DNA of 64,000 nucleotides from Nocardioides thalensis (GTDB lineage: Bacteria; Actinomycetota; Actinomycetes; Propionibacteriales; Nocardioidaceae), in contig NZ_JACCFP010000001.1 in the NCBI RefSeq assembly GCF_013410655.1, positions 2,193,501 through 2,257,500 of the forward strand, given 5' to 3'. Under the pieces are notes generated by a model. That model saw only the letters and a program-made list of their open reading frames with translations. It was not told where the DNA came from and did no database searches. A program made the translations under genes and the position numbers. This document shows positions 50,733-61,574 of this stretch, piece by piece; positions within the stretch are counted from its first letter, which is position 1, and the number at the start of each line of letters is the position of its first letter.

Positions 50733-51485
50733 CTAGAGACCGACCAGCTCCAGCAGGTCGCCGAGCTCGGCGTCGGTGAGGTCGCGCATCGCGCCGACCG
50801 GGAGCTTGCCGAGCACGACCGGCCCGAACTGGGTGCGGGTCAGCACCTTGACCGGGTGCCCGACGTGGTCGAGCAGCCGTCGCACGATCCGGTTGCGGCC
50901 CTCGTGGATGACCAGCTCGACGATCGTGCGATCAGCGGCGGTGTCGACGACGCGGGCGCGGCGTACCTGCACCGGGCCGTCGTCGAGGGTCACGCCGGCG
51001 AGCAGGTCGGCGATCGTCCCCTTCGAGACACGGCCGGCGACCTCGGCGACGTAGGTCTTCTCCACCTCGAACGACGGGTGCGCCATCCGGTGGGCGAAGT
51101 CGCCGTCGTTGGTGAGCAGCAGCAGGCCGGAGGTGTCGGTGTCGAGGCGGCCGACGTGGAACAGCCGCTCCGGGCGGTCGGCGACCAGTGAGGAGAGGTC
51201 CTTGCGGCCCTGCTCGTCGGCCATCGAGGAGACCACGCCGCGCGGCTTGTTGAGCACCAGGTAGGCGTGGTCGCTGATCGGCGGCAGCCGCTTGCCGGAC
51301 ACCTTGATCACCGCGGTGCGCGGGTCGACCTTGGTGCCGAGGCGGGTGATGACCTCGCCGTCGACCTCGACCTCGCCCTCGAGCATCAGCTCCTCGCACT
51401 TGCGACGGGAGGCGACGCCCGACTGGGCCAGCAGCTTCTGGAGCCGGACCAGGCCTTCGTCGTCGGTGTCGATCTGGCGGGTCAC
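50733..51485 (-). CDS. rRNA pseudouridine synthase, RluB/RsuA type
   Basis: 250 residues. S4 RNA-binding domain (R-L-Q-K-L-L-A-Q-S-G-V-A-S-R-R-K-C-E-E, about 13-31) and the catalytic G-R-L-D-T-D-T-S-G-L-L-L-L-T-N-D-G (Asp nucleophile). Modifies a uridine in 23S or 16S rRNA; which one cannot be read. GTG overlaps the scpB stop (GTGA). Confidence 0.95.
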   Translation of the reverse strand: MTRQIDTDDEGLVRLQKLLAQSGVASRRKCEELMLEGEVEVDGEVITRLGTKVDPRTAVIKVSGKRLPPISDHAYLVLNKPRGVVSSMADEQGRKDLSSLVADRPERLFHVGRLDTDTSGLLLLTNDGDFAHRMAHPSFEVEKTYVAEVAGRVSKGTIADLLAGVTLDDGPVQVRRARVVDTAADRTIVELVIHEGRNRIVRRLLDHVGHPVKVLTRTQFGPVVLGKLPVGAMRDLTDAELGDLLELVGL

Positions 51486-52144
51486 TGCTCGCCTTCGGCG
51501 GGGGAAGCGGGAGCCGGCATCGCTTCGCTCGCCGGCTCCGTGCTTGCGTCGCTTGCCGCCGCCTCAGCCAGCTCCTCCTCCATGTCGGCCATCTCCGGGA
51601 GGTACGGCGCCAGCTCCGGCAGCTCGTCGAGGGAGACGATGCCGATGCGCTCCAGGAAGTACGACGTGGTGCGGTAGAGCGTGGCGCCGTGCTCGCCGTC
51701 CTGGCCGGCCTCCTCGACCAGGCCGCGGTTGAGCAGCGTGCGCATCACGCCGTCGACGTTGACGCCGCGGACCGCGGACACCCGAGCCCGGGAGACCGGC
51801 TGCTGGTAGGCGACGACGGCGAGGGTCTCGAGCGCGGCCTGGGTGAGCCGGGCCTGCTGCCCCTCGAGGACGAAGGACTCGACGACGGGCGCGTACTCCT
51901 CGCGGGTGTAGAACCGCCAGCCACCGGCGACGTTGCGCAGCTCGAAGCCGCGTCCCTGCTCGTCGTACTCCCCTGCCAGCGCCGCCAGCGCGTCGGTGAC
52001 CTCACCGGGCGGGTAGCCGACCGTGGTGGCCAGGGTGAGCTCGTCGAGCGGCTGGTCGGCGACCATCAGCACCGCCTCCAGGGCGGGGCGGAGGTCGGCG
52101 AGGGGTACGGCGAGGGTCTCGTCCTCGGTGGTCTGGTCAGTCAT
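51482..52144 (-). CDS. scpB: Segregation and condensation protein B
   Basis: 220 residues. Winged-helix protein: L-E-A-V-L-M-V-A-D-Q-P, T-Q-A-A-L-E-T-L-A-V-V-A-Y-Q-Q-P-V-S-R and I-R-G/V-R-G-V-N-V-D-G match ScpB. Partners ScpA and SMC in chromosome condensation. Extra acidic/Ala-rich tail after about residue 185. Overlaps scpA by 8 nt. Confidence 0.96.
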   Translation of the reverse strand: MTDQTTEDETLAVPLADLRPALEAVLMVADQPLDELTLATTVGYPPGEVTDALAALAGEYDEQGRGFELRNVAGGWRFYTREEYAPVVESFVLEGQQARLTQAALETLAVVAYQQPVSRARVSAVRGVNVDGVMRTLLNRGLVEEAGQDGEHGATLYRTTSYFLERIGIVSLDELPELAPYLPEMADMEEELAEAAASDASTEPASEAMPAPASPAEGEQ

Positions 52145-53003
52145 CTGCTTCCTCCGGGAGCATGTCCGCCCCCTCGAACTCGTCGATGGCGTCGATGTCG
52201 GTCTCGTCGTTGCCCGTCCACCGCACGCTCAGCTCCCCGAGCGCGGTGACCTGGTCGAACGCCACGGCGCCCTCGCGGTAGAGCTCGAGCAGGGACAGGA
52301 ACCGCGCCACCCGGGTGAGGGTGTCGGTCGCGTCGCCGCAGAGCGCGCGGAACGTCAGGGTTCCGCTGCGCTGCAGCCGCTCCATCACGATCGCGGCCTG
52401 CTCGCGCACGCTGACCGCCGGCGCGTGGATGTGGTGCAGGGTGAGCTCGGCCTCGGGCTTGGGGGCCAGCGCCTTCGCCGCCAGCTCGGCGAACTGGTCG
52501 AGGCCGATGCCGATGAGGACCTCCGGCAGCAGCCCGGCGTACCGCTCGTCGAGCCCCACCGACCGGGGATAGCGCCGCGCCTCGGCCTGGAGCCGCTCGT
52601 CGAGCACGGACGAGACCAGCTTGTAGGCCTTGTACTGGAGCAGTCGCGCGAACAGCAGGTCGCGCGCCTCGAGCAGCGCGAGGTCCTCCTCGTCCTCGAC
52701 GTCGCCCTGCGGGAGCAGGCGTGCCGCCTTCAGGTCGAGCAGGGTCGCCGCGACCAGCAGGAACGAGGTGGTCTCCTCGAGGTCCTGATCGGGCAGGCGC
52801 TTGATGTGGGCGATGAACTCGTCGGTGACCTGCGACAGCGCGATCTCGGTGACGTCGAGCTTGTGCTTGGAGATCAGGCTGAGCAGCAGGTCGAAGGGGC
52901 CCTCGAAGTTGTCGAGGCGCACCGCGAAGCCGGTGCCCGGCTCGGTCGCGGCGTCCCCCTCGGTCATCACCCCGCCATCATCGGGCATGCCGTCTTCGGT
53001 CAC
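52137..53003 (-). CDS. scpA: Segregation and condensation protein A
   Basis: 288 residues. F-E-G-P-F-D-L-L-L-S-L-I-S-K-H-K-L-D-V-T-E-I at the N-terminal SMC-binding domain and F-L-L-V-A-A-T-L-L-D-L-K-A-A-R-L-L-P are diagnostic. Kleisin subunit bridging the SMC heads. Start uncertain: GTG 53003 used; ATG codons at 52988 and 52967 are alternatives, the last having a GGGGTG in front. Confidence 0.95.
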   Translation of the reverse strand: MTEDGMPDDGGVMTEGDAATEPGTGFAVRLDNFEGPFDLLLSLISKHKLDVTEIALSQVTDEFIAHIKRLPDQDLEETTSFLLVAATLLDLKAARLLPQGDVEDEEDLALLEARDLLFARLLQYKAYKLVSSVLDERLQAEARRYPRSVGLDERYAGLLPEVLIGIGLDQFAELAAKALAPKPEAELTLHHIHAPAVSVREQAAIVMERLQRSGTLTFRALCGDATDTLTRVARFLSLLELYREGAVAFDQVTALGELSVRWTGNDETDIDAIDEFEGADMLPEEADD

Positions 53004-53007
53004 TGCA

Positions 53008-53367
53008 TCAGGCTCGAAGGCGCCTGACCAGCGCGGAGTCCTCCCCGTGGGCCTCGAACTCCTCGAGCACCAGGTGGAGGGCCTCACGGACGAGCCGGCC
53101 GCGATCGACCGCGAGGCCGTGCTCGGCCCGCAGCCGCAACCGCGTCTGCTCGATGGCGAGCAGCTCGTCGGCGGTGACGTAGACCGTCATCTTCTCGTCG
53201 TGGCGGATCCGCCCGCTGGCACCCTTGGGCGCCGGGGCGGCCTTCGTCGCGCGGGACTTCTTCGCCGGTGCGTCGGCGGGCGCGTCCTCGGGGCTGTCGG
53301 GTACGGCGCGGACCGCCGGCTTGTCGGAGGTGGGCCGGAACAGGTCGTCGGCCGCCGGCAGGCTCAC
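53008..53367 (-). CDS. Small protein between parA and scpA, ribbon-helix-helix-like
   Basis: 119 residues. A flexible Ala/Lys/Pro-rich N-terminal half is followed by K-M-T-V-Y-V-T-A-D-E-L-L-A-I-E-Q-T-R-L-R-L-R and V-D-R-G-R-L-V-R-E-A-L-H-L-V-L-E-E-F, which looks like a ribbon-helix-helix DNA-binding fold (strand, helix, helix). GTG start overlaps the parA stop (GTGA) and the gene ends 5 nt before scpA. Could be the DNA-binding partner of this ParA (inference). Confidence 0.8.
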   Translation of the reverse strand: MSLPAADDLFRPTSDKPAVRAVPDSPEDAPADAPAKKSRATKAAPAPKGASGRIRHDEKMTVYVTADELLAIEQTRLRLRAEHGLAVDRGRLVREALHLVLEEFEAHGEDSALVRRLRA

Positions 53368-54398
53368 GCGTCGAGGCACCGCAGTGCCACCTCCTTGGCG
53401 AGCTGCCGGTAGGCGCCGGCGCCGGTCGACCCGGAGGCGTACGACGTGATCGGCTCGCCGGCCACGGTGGAGTCGGAGAACTTCACGGTGCGACGGATGA
53501 CGGTGTGGAACACCTTGTCGCCCCACGCCTGCACGAGCCGCTCGAGCACCTCGCGGCCGTGCAGGGTGCGGCCGTCGTACATCGTGCCGAGGACGCCGTC
53601 GACCTCGAGGGCCGGGTTGAGCCGCGCCTTCACCTTGTCGATCGTCGTCTTGAGCAGGGCGACGCCGCGCAGCGCGAAGTACTCGCACTCCAGCGGCACG
53701 ATCACGCCGTGCGAGGCGGTGAGCGCGTTGACCGTCAGCAGGCCGAGCGAGGGCTGGCAGTCGATGAGGATGACGTCGTACTCCGCGATCGCCGGGGCGA
53801 GCACGCGCTGGAGCGTCTGCTCGCGGGCGACCTCGTGCACGAGCTGCACCTCGGCGGCGGAGAGATCGATGTTGGAGGGCAGCAGGTCCATGCCGGGCAC
53901 GCCCGAGGGCACGACGACCTCGTCGAGCCGGGTCTCGGGGTCCATCAGCAGGTTGTAGACCGTCAGGTCCATCTCGTGCGGGTTGAGCCCGAGGCCGACC
54001 GACAGCGATCCCTGCGGGTCGAAGTCGACGAGGAGCACCTTTCGGCCGTACTCGGCGAGCGAGGCGCCCAGGTTGATGGTCGTCGTCGTCTTGCCGACGC
54101 CGCCCTTCTGGTTGCACATCGAGATCACGCGCGCGTTGCCGTGGGTGGCGACCGGCTTGGGGTCGGGCAGGAACGGCATCGGCCGCCCGGTGGGGCCGAT
54201 CTCGGTCTCCTTGGTCTGCACGGCAGCGCGCGTGCCCTCCGCGGGAGCCGGCTCCCGCTCGGGCAGCGGGAACTGGAGCGGTTCCTCGGTGCGCGGGGTG
54301 GTCACGTCGTCCCCGTACGACGGCTGCGGGATGCTTGCCCGCGGCGGCATGTCAGGAGCACTCGATCCTCCGGAAAACGAGCCGAATCCACCGACCAT
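53364..54398 (-). CDS. ParA-family ATPase (orphan Soj-like)
   Basis: 344 residues. After a 90-residue variable, Pro-rich N-terminus comes the deviant Walker A C-N-Q-K-G-G-V-G-K-T-T-T, then V-D-F-D-P-Q-G-S-L-S and I-D-C-Q-P-S-L-G-L-L. No ParB gene is adjacent and the gene heads the scpAB cluster, as Rv1708 does in M. tuberculosis; it is probably not the chromosomal ParA at oriC. ATG 54398 with GAGGTGAGG ribosome site. Confidence 0.93.
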   Translation of the reverse strand: MVGGFGSFSGGSSAPDMPPRASIPQPSYGDDVTTPRTEEPLQFPLPEREPAPAEGTRAAVQTKETEIGPTGRPMPFLPDPKPVATHGNARVISMCNQKGGVGKTTTTINLGASLAEYGRKVLLVDFDPQGSLSVGLGLNPHEMDLTVYNLLMDPETRLDEVVVPSGVPGMDLLPSNIDLSAAEVQLVHEVAREQTLQRVLAPAIAEYDVILIDCQPSLGLLTVNALTASHGVIVPLECEYFALRGVALLKTTIDKVKARLNPALEVDGVLGTMYDGRTLHGREVLERLVQAWGDKVFHTVIRRTVKFSDSTVAGEPITSYASGSTGAGAYRQLAKEVALRCLDA

Positions 54399-54465
54399 TG
54401 CGTCCTCACCTCACGTCGACTGGGTTGGAGGCCGCTTCCCCACGGCCCCGGACTCCTCCATCCAA

Positions 54466-54487
54466 CAATGTCGACACGGCGACATTG
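54466..54487. promoter_or_regulatory. Perfect 8-nt-arm palindrome upstream of parA
   Basis: CAATGTCG (54466-54473), ACACGG, CGACATTG (54480-54487): perfect dyad about 67-89 nt before the parA ATG. Candidate operator or ParA-partner binding site. The rest of the 147-nt spacer shows no other clear element. Confidence 0.5.
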
Positions 54488-54545
54488 CGGACGCGGGCCG
54501 CGACACGCGGGGAAGCGACTCTCCGACCGGGCCGGTCGTGACCGG

Positions 54546-55085
54546 TCAGGCCTGGTCGATGCAGAGCAGGACGACGCTGAAGTTGTCGGCCAGCCCGTTC
54601 TTGTGGATCCGGGCGGTCCAGCCGTTGGTCGTGCCCGGCGTCGGGAAGCTCTCCACCATGTCGCTGGTGCCGTTGACGTTGGCCGGTCCGCCCGAGAGCA
54701 GTACGTCGCCGGGGTCGCAGGACACCGAGATGATGAAGGTCCCGTCACCGTGGTCGGTACCGGCCGCGATCGTGCTCTCCTTCTTGTAGACGGACGCGTC
54801 GAGGAAGTCGCTCGGCGACTTGCCGCCGACGGTCGAGGCGTCGGGCACGGTCGTGAGCGTCGACTCCTCGACGTCCGACCCGGTGAGGCTGTCGTCGGTG
54901 ACGTCGGACCCCCGGAGGCTGCCGTCGCGGACGTCGATGCTCTTCACCGTGCCGTTGACGATGTCGTCGCTGAACACGGTGTTGTGCCCGGCCAGCGCGT
55001 AGGCGCTGCCCGTCGTGAGCACGAAGAACAGGGCGAGGAACCCGACCCACTGGCGGCCCAGGCTCTTGAAGGCGTTGGTGAACAT
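54546..55085 (-). CDS. Secreted/membrane protein with short beta-repeats
   Basis: 179 residues. One N-terminal hydrophobic segment (about 12-32) may be a signal or anchor. Residues 38-75 contain repeated D-I/V-x-x-G-T/S-L-x-G-S-D-V units, a pattern common in actinobacterial surface proteins. The C-terminal domain (about 100-179) is unassigned with two Cys. ATG 55085 with AAGGAG ribosome site. Function unknown. Confidence 0.78.
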   Translation of the reverse strand: MFTNAFKSLGRQWVGFLALFFVLTTGSAYALAGHNTVFSDDIVNGTVKSIDVRDGSLRGSDVTDDSLTGSDVEESTLTTVPDASTVGGKSPSDFLDASVYKKESTIAAGTDHGDGTFIISVSCDPGDVLLSGGPANVNGTSDMVESFPTPGTTNGWTARIHKNGLADNFSVVLLCIDQA

Positions 55086-55104
55086 GGTGGTACTCCTTGG
55101 CTGG

Positions 55105-55121
55105 GAGACCTGGTTGGTCTC
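55105..55121. promoter_or_regulatory. Inverted repeat upstream of the gene at 54546
   Basis: GAGACC-TGGTT-GGTCTC, perfect 6-nt arms, 20 nt upstream of the ATG at 55085. Operator or leader hairpin. Confidence 0.35.
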
Positions 55122-55171
55122 GTTGCCGGTTGGATGACCACCGGGCGTCGAATGTTCTGGTCCCTTCTGGC

Positions 55172-57715
55172 TCAGCCGCCCAGCGCACGCATCGCGACCG
55201 TCCGCACGACCGCCTCGCCCGCCTCGTCGGAGGCGCCCAGGTCGACCTCGGCCTCGATCACCCAGTCGTGGTGTCCGGCCGGGTCGTGCAGGGTCTGGGT
55301 CACCCGCCACACGCCGCCCTCGGGGTTCCGGTCGATGTCGATCAGCGCCGGGCCGCGGGCGTCGGCGTCGGTCAGCACGCGGTCGTGCTCGGCGTAGTAC
55401 TCCTGCAGGGCGGCGTCCCACTGCGCCTCGGTGAAGTCGGGCTCGTCCTCGAGGGCCGCGAGCGCGGGCACGTCGTCGCGGGCGACCAGCTCGACCCGCC
55501 GCCACAGCGCGTTGCGGACCATGACCTCGAAGACGCGGCCCTGCTGGGTGAGCGGCCGCGGCGGCGGGGGCGGTGCTCCCTCGGTGACGATCCGGGAGGC
55601 GTGCTCCGGGTCGTTAAGGGCCTCCCACTCGTCGAGCAGCGAGGAGTCGACCTGACGGACGGTCTCCCCCAGCCACTCGATGATCGTCTCGAGGTCCTCG
55701 GTCTTGTGCACGGCGGGCACGGTCTGCCGCAGCGCCCGGTAGGCGTCGGTGAGGTAGCGCAGCACCAGCCCCTCGGACCGGGCCACCTGGTAGCGGGAGA
55801 CCAGGTCGGTGAACCCCATCCCCTGCTCCCACATCTCCCGCACGACGGACTTCGGGGCGAGCGCGTCGGGCGAGAGCCAGGGGTGGCGCTCGCGGTAGGT
55901 CTCGTAGAGCGGCTCCAGCAGGTCGAGCAGCGGCTGCGGCCAGGTGACGTCCTCGATCAGGGCCATCCGCTCGTCGTACTCGACCCCGTCGGCCTTGAGC
56001 GCCGCGATCGCCTCGCCGCGGGCCGCGTGCTGCTGGGCGTAGAGCAGCGGGCGCGGGGCCTCGAGCACGGCCTCGACGACGGAGAGGACGTCCAGCGTGT
56101 ACGTCGTCGCCGCTGGGTCGAGCACCTCGAACACCGCGAGCGCGAAGTGCGCCAGCGGCTGGTTGAGCGCGAACTCCTCGGGAAGCGCCTCGGTGAGCAC
56201 GTACCGGCGGCCGTGCTCGTCGACCTCGTCGAGCCGGGTGAGCACCTCGGAGGCAACCAGGCTCTTGGCCAGCCGCACCGCCCGCTTGGCGAGCTTGAGC
56301 TGGCTCTTGCGGTCCTCGTGGTTCTCCGTCATCAACCGGCGCATGACCGGGAACGCGTCCTCCTCGCGGGAGACCACGTTGACGAGCATCGCGTTGTCGA
56401 CCCTCATCTGCGACTTGAGGGTCTCCGGCTTGCCCTCGACCAGCTTGTCGAAGGTCTGCTCGGTCCAGACGACCGTCCCGGGCGGAGGCTTGCGAAGGTT
56501 GGGCTTCGACGCGCGTTTCGCTCGCTTGGCTTCGCTCAACGCGGCGTTCTTCGCCTCGGATCTTGCCTTCGCCTTCTCGTTCTCGATGACGTGCTCGGGC
56601 GCCTGGACGACGACGTACCCCGCCGTGTCGAACCCGGCGCGACCCGCCCGGCCGGCGATCTGGAGGAACTCCCGGGTGCGCAGCACCCGCGAGCGCGACC
56701 CGTCGAACTTCGCCAGGCCGGTGAAGAGCACCGTCCGGATCGGCACGTTGATGCCGACGCCGAGGGTGTCGGTGCCGCAGATGACGGTGAGCAGGCCCTG
56801 CTGCGCCAGCTGCTCCACGAGCCGGCGGTAGCGCGGGAGCATGCCCGCGTGGTGGACGCCGATCCCCCGCCTCAGCAGCTTGGACAGGGTCTTGCCGAAG
56901 CCGGCGGCGAACCGCACCTCGGCCAGCTGCTCCTGGATCGCCGCGCGCGCCTCCTTCGCGGCGTCGAACGCCGTCGCGTTGAGCAGGCTGGTCGCCTGCT
57001 CGACCGCCGCGGCCTGGGTGAAGTGCACGACGTAGACCGGGCCCTGCCCGGTGGTGACGATCTCCTCGAGCCGCTCCAGCAGGGGGTCGAGCGACCAGGT
57101 GAAGGTGAGCGGCACCGGCCGCTCGGCCTCGTCGACGATCGCCGTCTCCCGGCCGTTGCGCGCGGTGATGTCCTCGGCGATGCCGGAGACGTCGCCCAGG
57201 GTGGCCGACATGAGCAGGTGCTGGGCCTGCGGCAGCTCGAGCAGCGGCACCTGCCACGCCCAGCCCCGCTGCGGGTCGCCGTAGTAGTGGAACTCGTCCA
57301 TCACCACGAGCCCGACGTCGGCCTGCGCCCCCTCACGGAGCGCGATGTTGGCGAGCACCTCCGCCGTGCAGCAGATCACCGGCGCGTCCGCGTTGACGGC
57401 GACGTCGCCCGTGAGCATCCCGACGTTGTCCGCGCCGAGCGCGGCGCAGAGGTCGAAGAACTTCTCGCTCACCAGCGCCTTGATCGGCGCGGTGTAGAAC
57501 GACACCCGGTCGTTCGCGAGCGCCGCCATGTGCGCGGCCAGCGCGACCATCGACTTGCCCGAGCCGGTGGGCGTCGCGAGCACCACGTTGTTGCCGGCGA
57601 GCAGCTCGAGGATCGCCTCCTCCTGGTGCGGGTAGAGCTCCAGGCCCCGGCTCTCGGCGTACGCGAGGATCCGCTCGTAGGCGAGGTCACCGGGGTCGGT
57701 AGTCGCGTCAGACAT
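55172..57715 (-). CDS. Ski2-like DEAD/DEAH-box helicase with DUF3516
   Basis: 847 residues. Helicase motifs in order: Walker [10 protein letters not shown] (about 47-55), T-A-P-I-K-A-L, D-E-F-H-Y-Y (motif II), S-A-T-L-G, then G-V-G-I-N-V-P and [10 protein letters not shown] (motif VI). The C-terminal half (about 420-847) is the actinobacterial DUF3516 region. RNA or DNA substrate unknown. ATG overlaps the xerD stop by 8 nt. Confidence 0.93.
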   Translation of the reverse strand: MSDATTDPGDLAYERILAYAESRGLELYPHQEEAILELLAGNNVVLATPTGSGKSMVALAAHMAALANDRVSFYTAPIKALVSEKFFDLCAALGADNVGMLTGDVAVNADAPVICCTAEVLANIALREGAQADVGLVVMDEFHYYGDPQRGWAWQVPLLELPQAQHLLMSATLGDVSGIAEDITARNGRETAIVDEAERPVPLTFTWSLDPLLERLEEIVTTGQGPVYVVHFTQAAAVEQATSLLNATAFDAAKEARAAIQEQLAEVRFAAGFGKTLSKLLRRGIGVHHAGMLPRYRRLVEQLAQQGLLTVICGTDTLGVGINVPIRTVLFTGLAKFDGSRSRVLRTREFLQIAGRAGRAGFDTAGYVVVQAPEHVIENEKAKARSEAKNAALSEAKRAKRASKPNLRKPPPGTVVWTEQTFDKLVEGKPETLKSQMRVDNAMLVNVVSREEDAFPVMRRLMTENHEDRKSQLKLAKRAVRLAKSLVASEVLTRLDEVDEHGRRYVLTEALPEEFALNQPLAHFALAVFEVLDPAATTYTLDVLSVVEAVLEAPRPLLYAQQHAARGEAIAALKADGVEYDERMALIEDVTWPQPLLDLLEPLYETYRERHPWLSPDALAPKSVVREMWEQGMGFTDLVSRYQVARSEGLVLRYLTDAYRALRQTVPAVHKTEDLETIIEWLGETVRQVDSSLLDEWEALNDPEHASRIVTEGAPPPPPRPLTQQGRVFEVMVRNALWRRVELVARDDVPALAALEDEPDFTEAQWDAALQEYYAEHDRVLTDADARGPALIDIDRNPEGGVWRVTQTLHDPAGHHDWVIEAEVDLGASDEAGEAVVRTVAMRALGG

Positions 57716-58637
57716 CGCGGGCTCGGGGATGGGCGGTCGCGAAGACCTCGCGCAGGTTGTCCACGGTGACCAGTGTGTACACCTGGGTGGTGGTGACCGA
57801 CGCGTGCCCCAGCAGCTCCTGCACCACGCGGACGTCGGCGCCCCCGTCGAGCAGGTGCGTGGCGAACGAGTGGCGCAGCGTGTGCGGCGAGACGTGCTTG
57901 GTGACGCCTGCCCGGTCGGCGGCCTTCTGGAGCACCGCCCACGCGGACTGGCGCGAGAGACGGCCGCCGCGGGCGTTGAGGAAGAGGGCGGGGGTGCTGG
58001 TGCCGCCGACGAGGTCGGGGCGGGCGCGCACGAGGTACGCCGACAGCGCCTCGCGCGCGTAGGAGCCGACCGGCACGATCCGCTCCTTGCCGCCCTTGCC
58101 GTGCAGCCGGACGACGCCTTCGACGTCGTGGATGTCGATGTCGTCCACGTCGAGGGCGGTCGCCTCCGAGATCCGTGCGCCGGTGCCGTAGAGGACCTCG
58201 AGCAGCGCGCGGTCGCGCAGGGCCAGCGACGTGCCGGGCGAGCCGGCGGCCCCGAGGATCGCCTCGACGTCGCCCAGCGGCAGTGCCTTCGGCAGGCGCT
58301 TGGCCGGAGCCGGGGGCTTCACGCCGGCGGCCGGGTCGGCGTTCGTCATCCCGTCGGAGACGGCGAACTTGTGGAACCCACGGACGGCGACGACCGTCCG
58401 CGCTGCCGACGTCGAGCTCAGCGCCGGGTGGTCGGCGTCGCCCTCGCGCAGCCGCACGAGGAACGACGTGACGGTCGCCTCCGAGATGTCGTCGAGCCGC
58501 TCGATCCCCTGCTCGGCCAGGAACTCCAGGTAGCGGCGCAGGTCCCGGCGGTAGGACGTGAGCGTGTTGGCGGCGAGCCCCTTCTCGATGCCCAGGTGGT
58601 CGAGGTAGGTGCCGACGGCCCGCTGCAGCGGGATCAG
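57708..58637 (-). CDS. xerD: Tyrosine recombinase XerD, probable CTG start
   Basis: 309 residues. Phage-integrase fold with catalytic Arg (G-A-R-I-S-E-A-T), H-x-x-R ([10 protein letters not shown]), later H (L-G-H-A-S) and Tyr (T-Q-V-Y-T). Resolves chromosome dimers at dif with XerC. The family N-terminus ([13 protein letters not shown]) begins right at the ald stop, where no ATG, GTG or TTG is in frame; CTG at 58637 overlaps that stop as CTGA and has GAGGTG 5 nt upstream. End of gene is certain, start is inferred. Confidence 0.92.
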   Translation of the reverse strand: MIPLQRAVGTYLDHLGIEKGLAANTLTSYRRDLRRYLEFLAEQGIERLDDISEATVTSFLVRLREGDADHPALSSTSAARTVVAVRGFHKFAVSDGMTNADPAAGVKPPAPAKRLPKALPLGDVEAILGAAGSPGTSLALRDRALLEVLYGTGARISEATALDVDDIDIHDVEGVVRLHGKGGKERIVPVGSYAREALSAYLVRARPDLVGGTSTPALFLNARGGRLSRQSAWAVLQKAADRAGVTKHVSPHTLRHSFATHLLDGGADVRVVQELLGHASVTTTQVYTLVTVDNLREVFATAHPRARDV

Positions 58638-59749
58638 GCGAGCACCTCGTCGAGCGCCACGGCGTCGATGCCGACGGCCTCGCCGACGGGGGCGTTGGTC
58701 AGCTGTCCGCCGTGGGTGTTGAGCCCGAGCGCGAGCGAGCGGTCGTCGCGGCACGCCTGGGCCCAGCCCTTGTCGGCCAGCGCGACGGCGTAGGGCAGCG
58801 TGGCGTTGGTGAGCGCGTAGGTCGAGGTGTTCGGCACCGCGCCGGGCATGTTGGCGACGCAGTAGAAGATCGAGTTGTGCACCGCGTACGTCGGGTCGGC
58901 GTGCGTGGTGGCGTGGGTGTCCTCGAAGCAGCCGCCCTGGTCGACGGCGATGTCGACGAGCACCGAGCCGGGCTTCATCTGCGCGACCAGGTCGTTGGAC
59001 ACCAGCTTGGGAGCGGCCGCTCCCGGGATCAGCACCGCGCCGATGACCATGTCGGCCTGCTTGACCTGCTCCTCGATCGCGAGCTTGGAGGAGGCCAGGC
59101 CGTGGACCCGGTTGTTGTAGCGCCAGAACGACATCCGCAGCTTGTCGAGGTCGGTGTCGAGCAGGGTCACGTCGGCCCCCATGCCGAGCGCGATGTTGGC
59201 CGCGTTCTGGCCCGAGACGCCCGCGCCGATGATGACGACCTTGGCGTTGGCGACGCCGCCGACGCCACCGAGGAGCACGCCCCGGCCGCCCTGGGCCTTG
59301 AGCAGCGCGTGGGCCCCGACCTGGGGTGCGAGACAGCCGGCGACCTCCGACATCGGGTAGAGCAGCGGCAGGCCGCCGGAGGGCAGCTGCACGGTCTCGT
59401 AGGCGATGCCGGTGACCTTGCGCTTCAGCAGCTCCTCGGTCAGCGGCTTGTCGGCGGCGAGGTGGAGGTAGGTGAAGAGGGTCTGGCCCTCCCGCATCCG
59501 GTGGTACTCCTCGGCCACCGGCTCCTTGACCTTGAGGATCATCTCCGCCGTGCTCCACACGGCGTCGGCGTCCGGGAGGATCTTCGCGCCCGCGGCGGCG
59601 TACTCCTCGTCGGGCACGGACGACCCGAGACCGGCGCTGGTCTCGATCACGACCTCGTGGCCGTGGGCGACCAACTCGTGCACGCCGATCGGCGTGATCG
59701 CTACGCGGTACTCGTGGTTCTTGACTTCCTTCGGCACACCGATGATCAC
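58634..59749 (-). CDS. ald: Alanine dehydrogenase
   Basis: 371 residues, exact family length. N-terminus [19 protein letters not shown], catalytic region Y-L-H-L-A-A-D, NAD-binding [12 protein letters not shown]. Interconverts alanine and pyruvate. GTG 59749 lies 7 nt after TAGGAT, leaderless type. Its position between pyrG and xerD differs from M. tuberculosis, where a Nudix gene is found there. Confidence 0.97.
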   Translation of the reverse strand: MIIGVPKEVKNHEYRVAITPIGVHELVAHGHEVVIETSAGLGSSVPDEEYAAAGAKILPDADAVWSTAEMILKVKEPVAEEYHRMREGQTLFTYLHLAADKPLTEELLKRKVTGIAYETVQLPSGGLPLLYPMSEVAGCLAPQVGAHALLKAQGGRGVLLGGVGGVANAKVVIIGAGVSGQNAANIALGMGADVTLLDTDLDKLRMSFWRYNNRVHGLASSKLAIEEQVKQADMVIGAVLIPGAAAPKLVSNDLVAQMKPGSVLVDIAVDQGGCFEDTHATTHADPTYAVHNSIFYCVANMPGAVPNTSTYALTNATLPYAVALADKGWAQACRDDRSLALGLNTHGGQLTNAPVGEAVGIDAVALDEVLA

Positions 59750-59756
59750 GCCGGAG

Positions 59757-59762
59757 ATCCTA
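59757..59762 (-). promoter_or_regulatory. Leaderless-type -10 box of ald
   Basis: TAGGAT on the minus strand, 7 nt before GTG 59749; no ribosome site. Confidence 0.45.
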
Positions 59763-59786
59763 TGCCCACGGTGGTGCCGTACGTCA

Positions 59787-61574
<1,788 letters not shown>

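Noticed and set aside
54524..54538. Terminator between parA leader and the gene at 54546
   Set aside because: CGACCGG-G-CCGGTCG is self-complementary but leaves only a 5-bp stem once a real loop is allowed; too weak to call.
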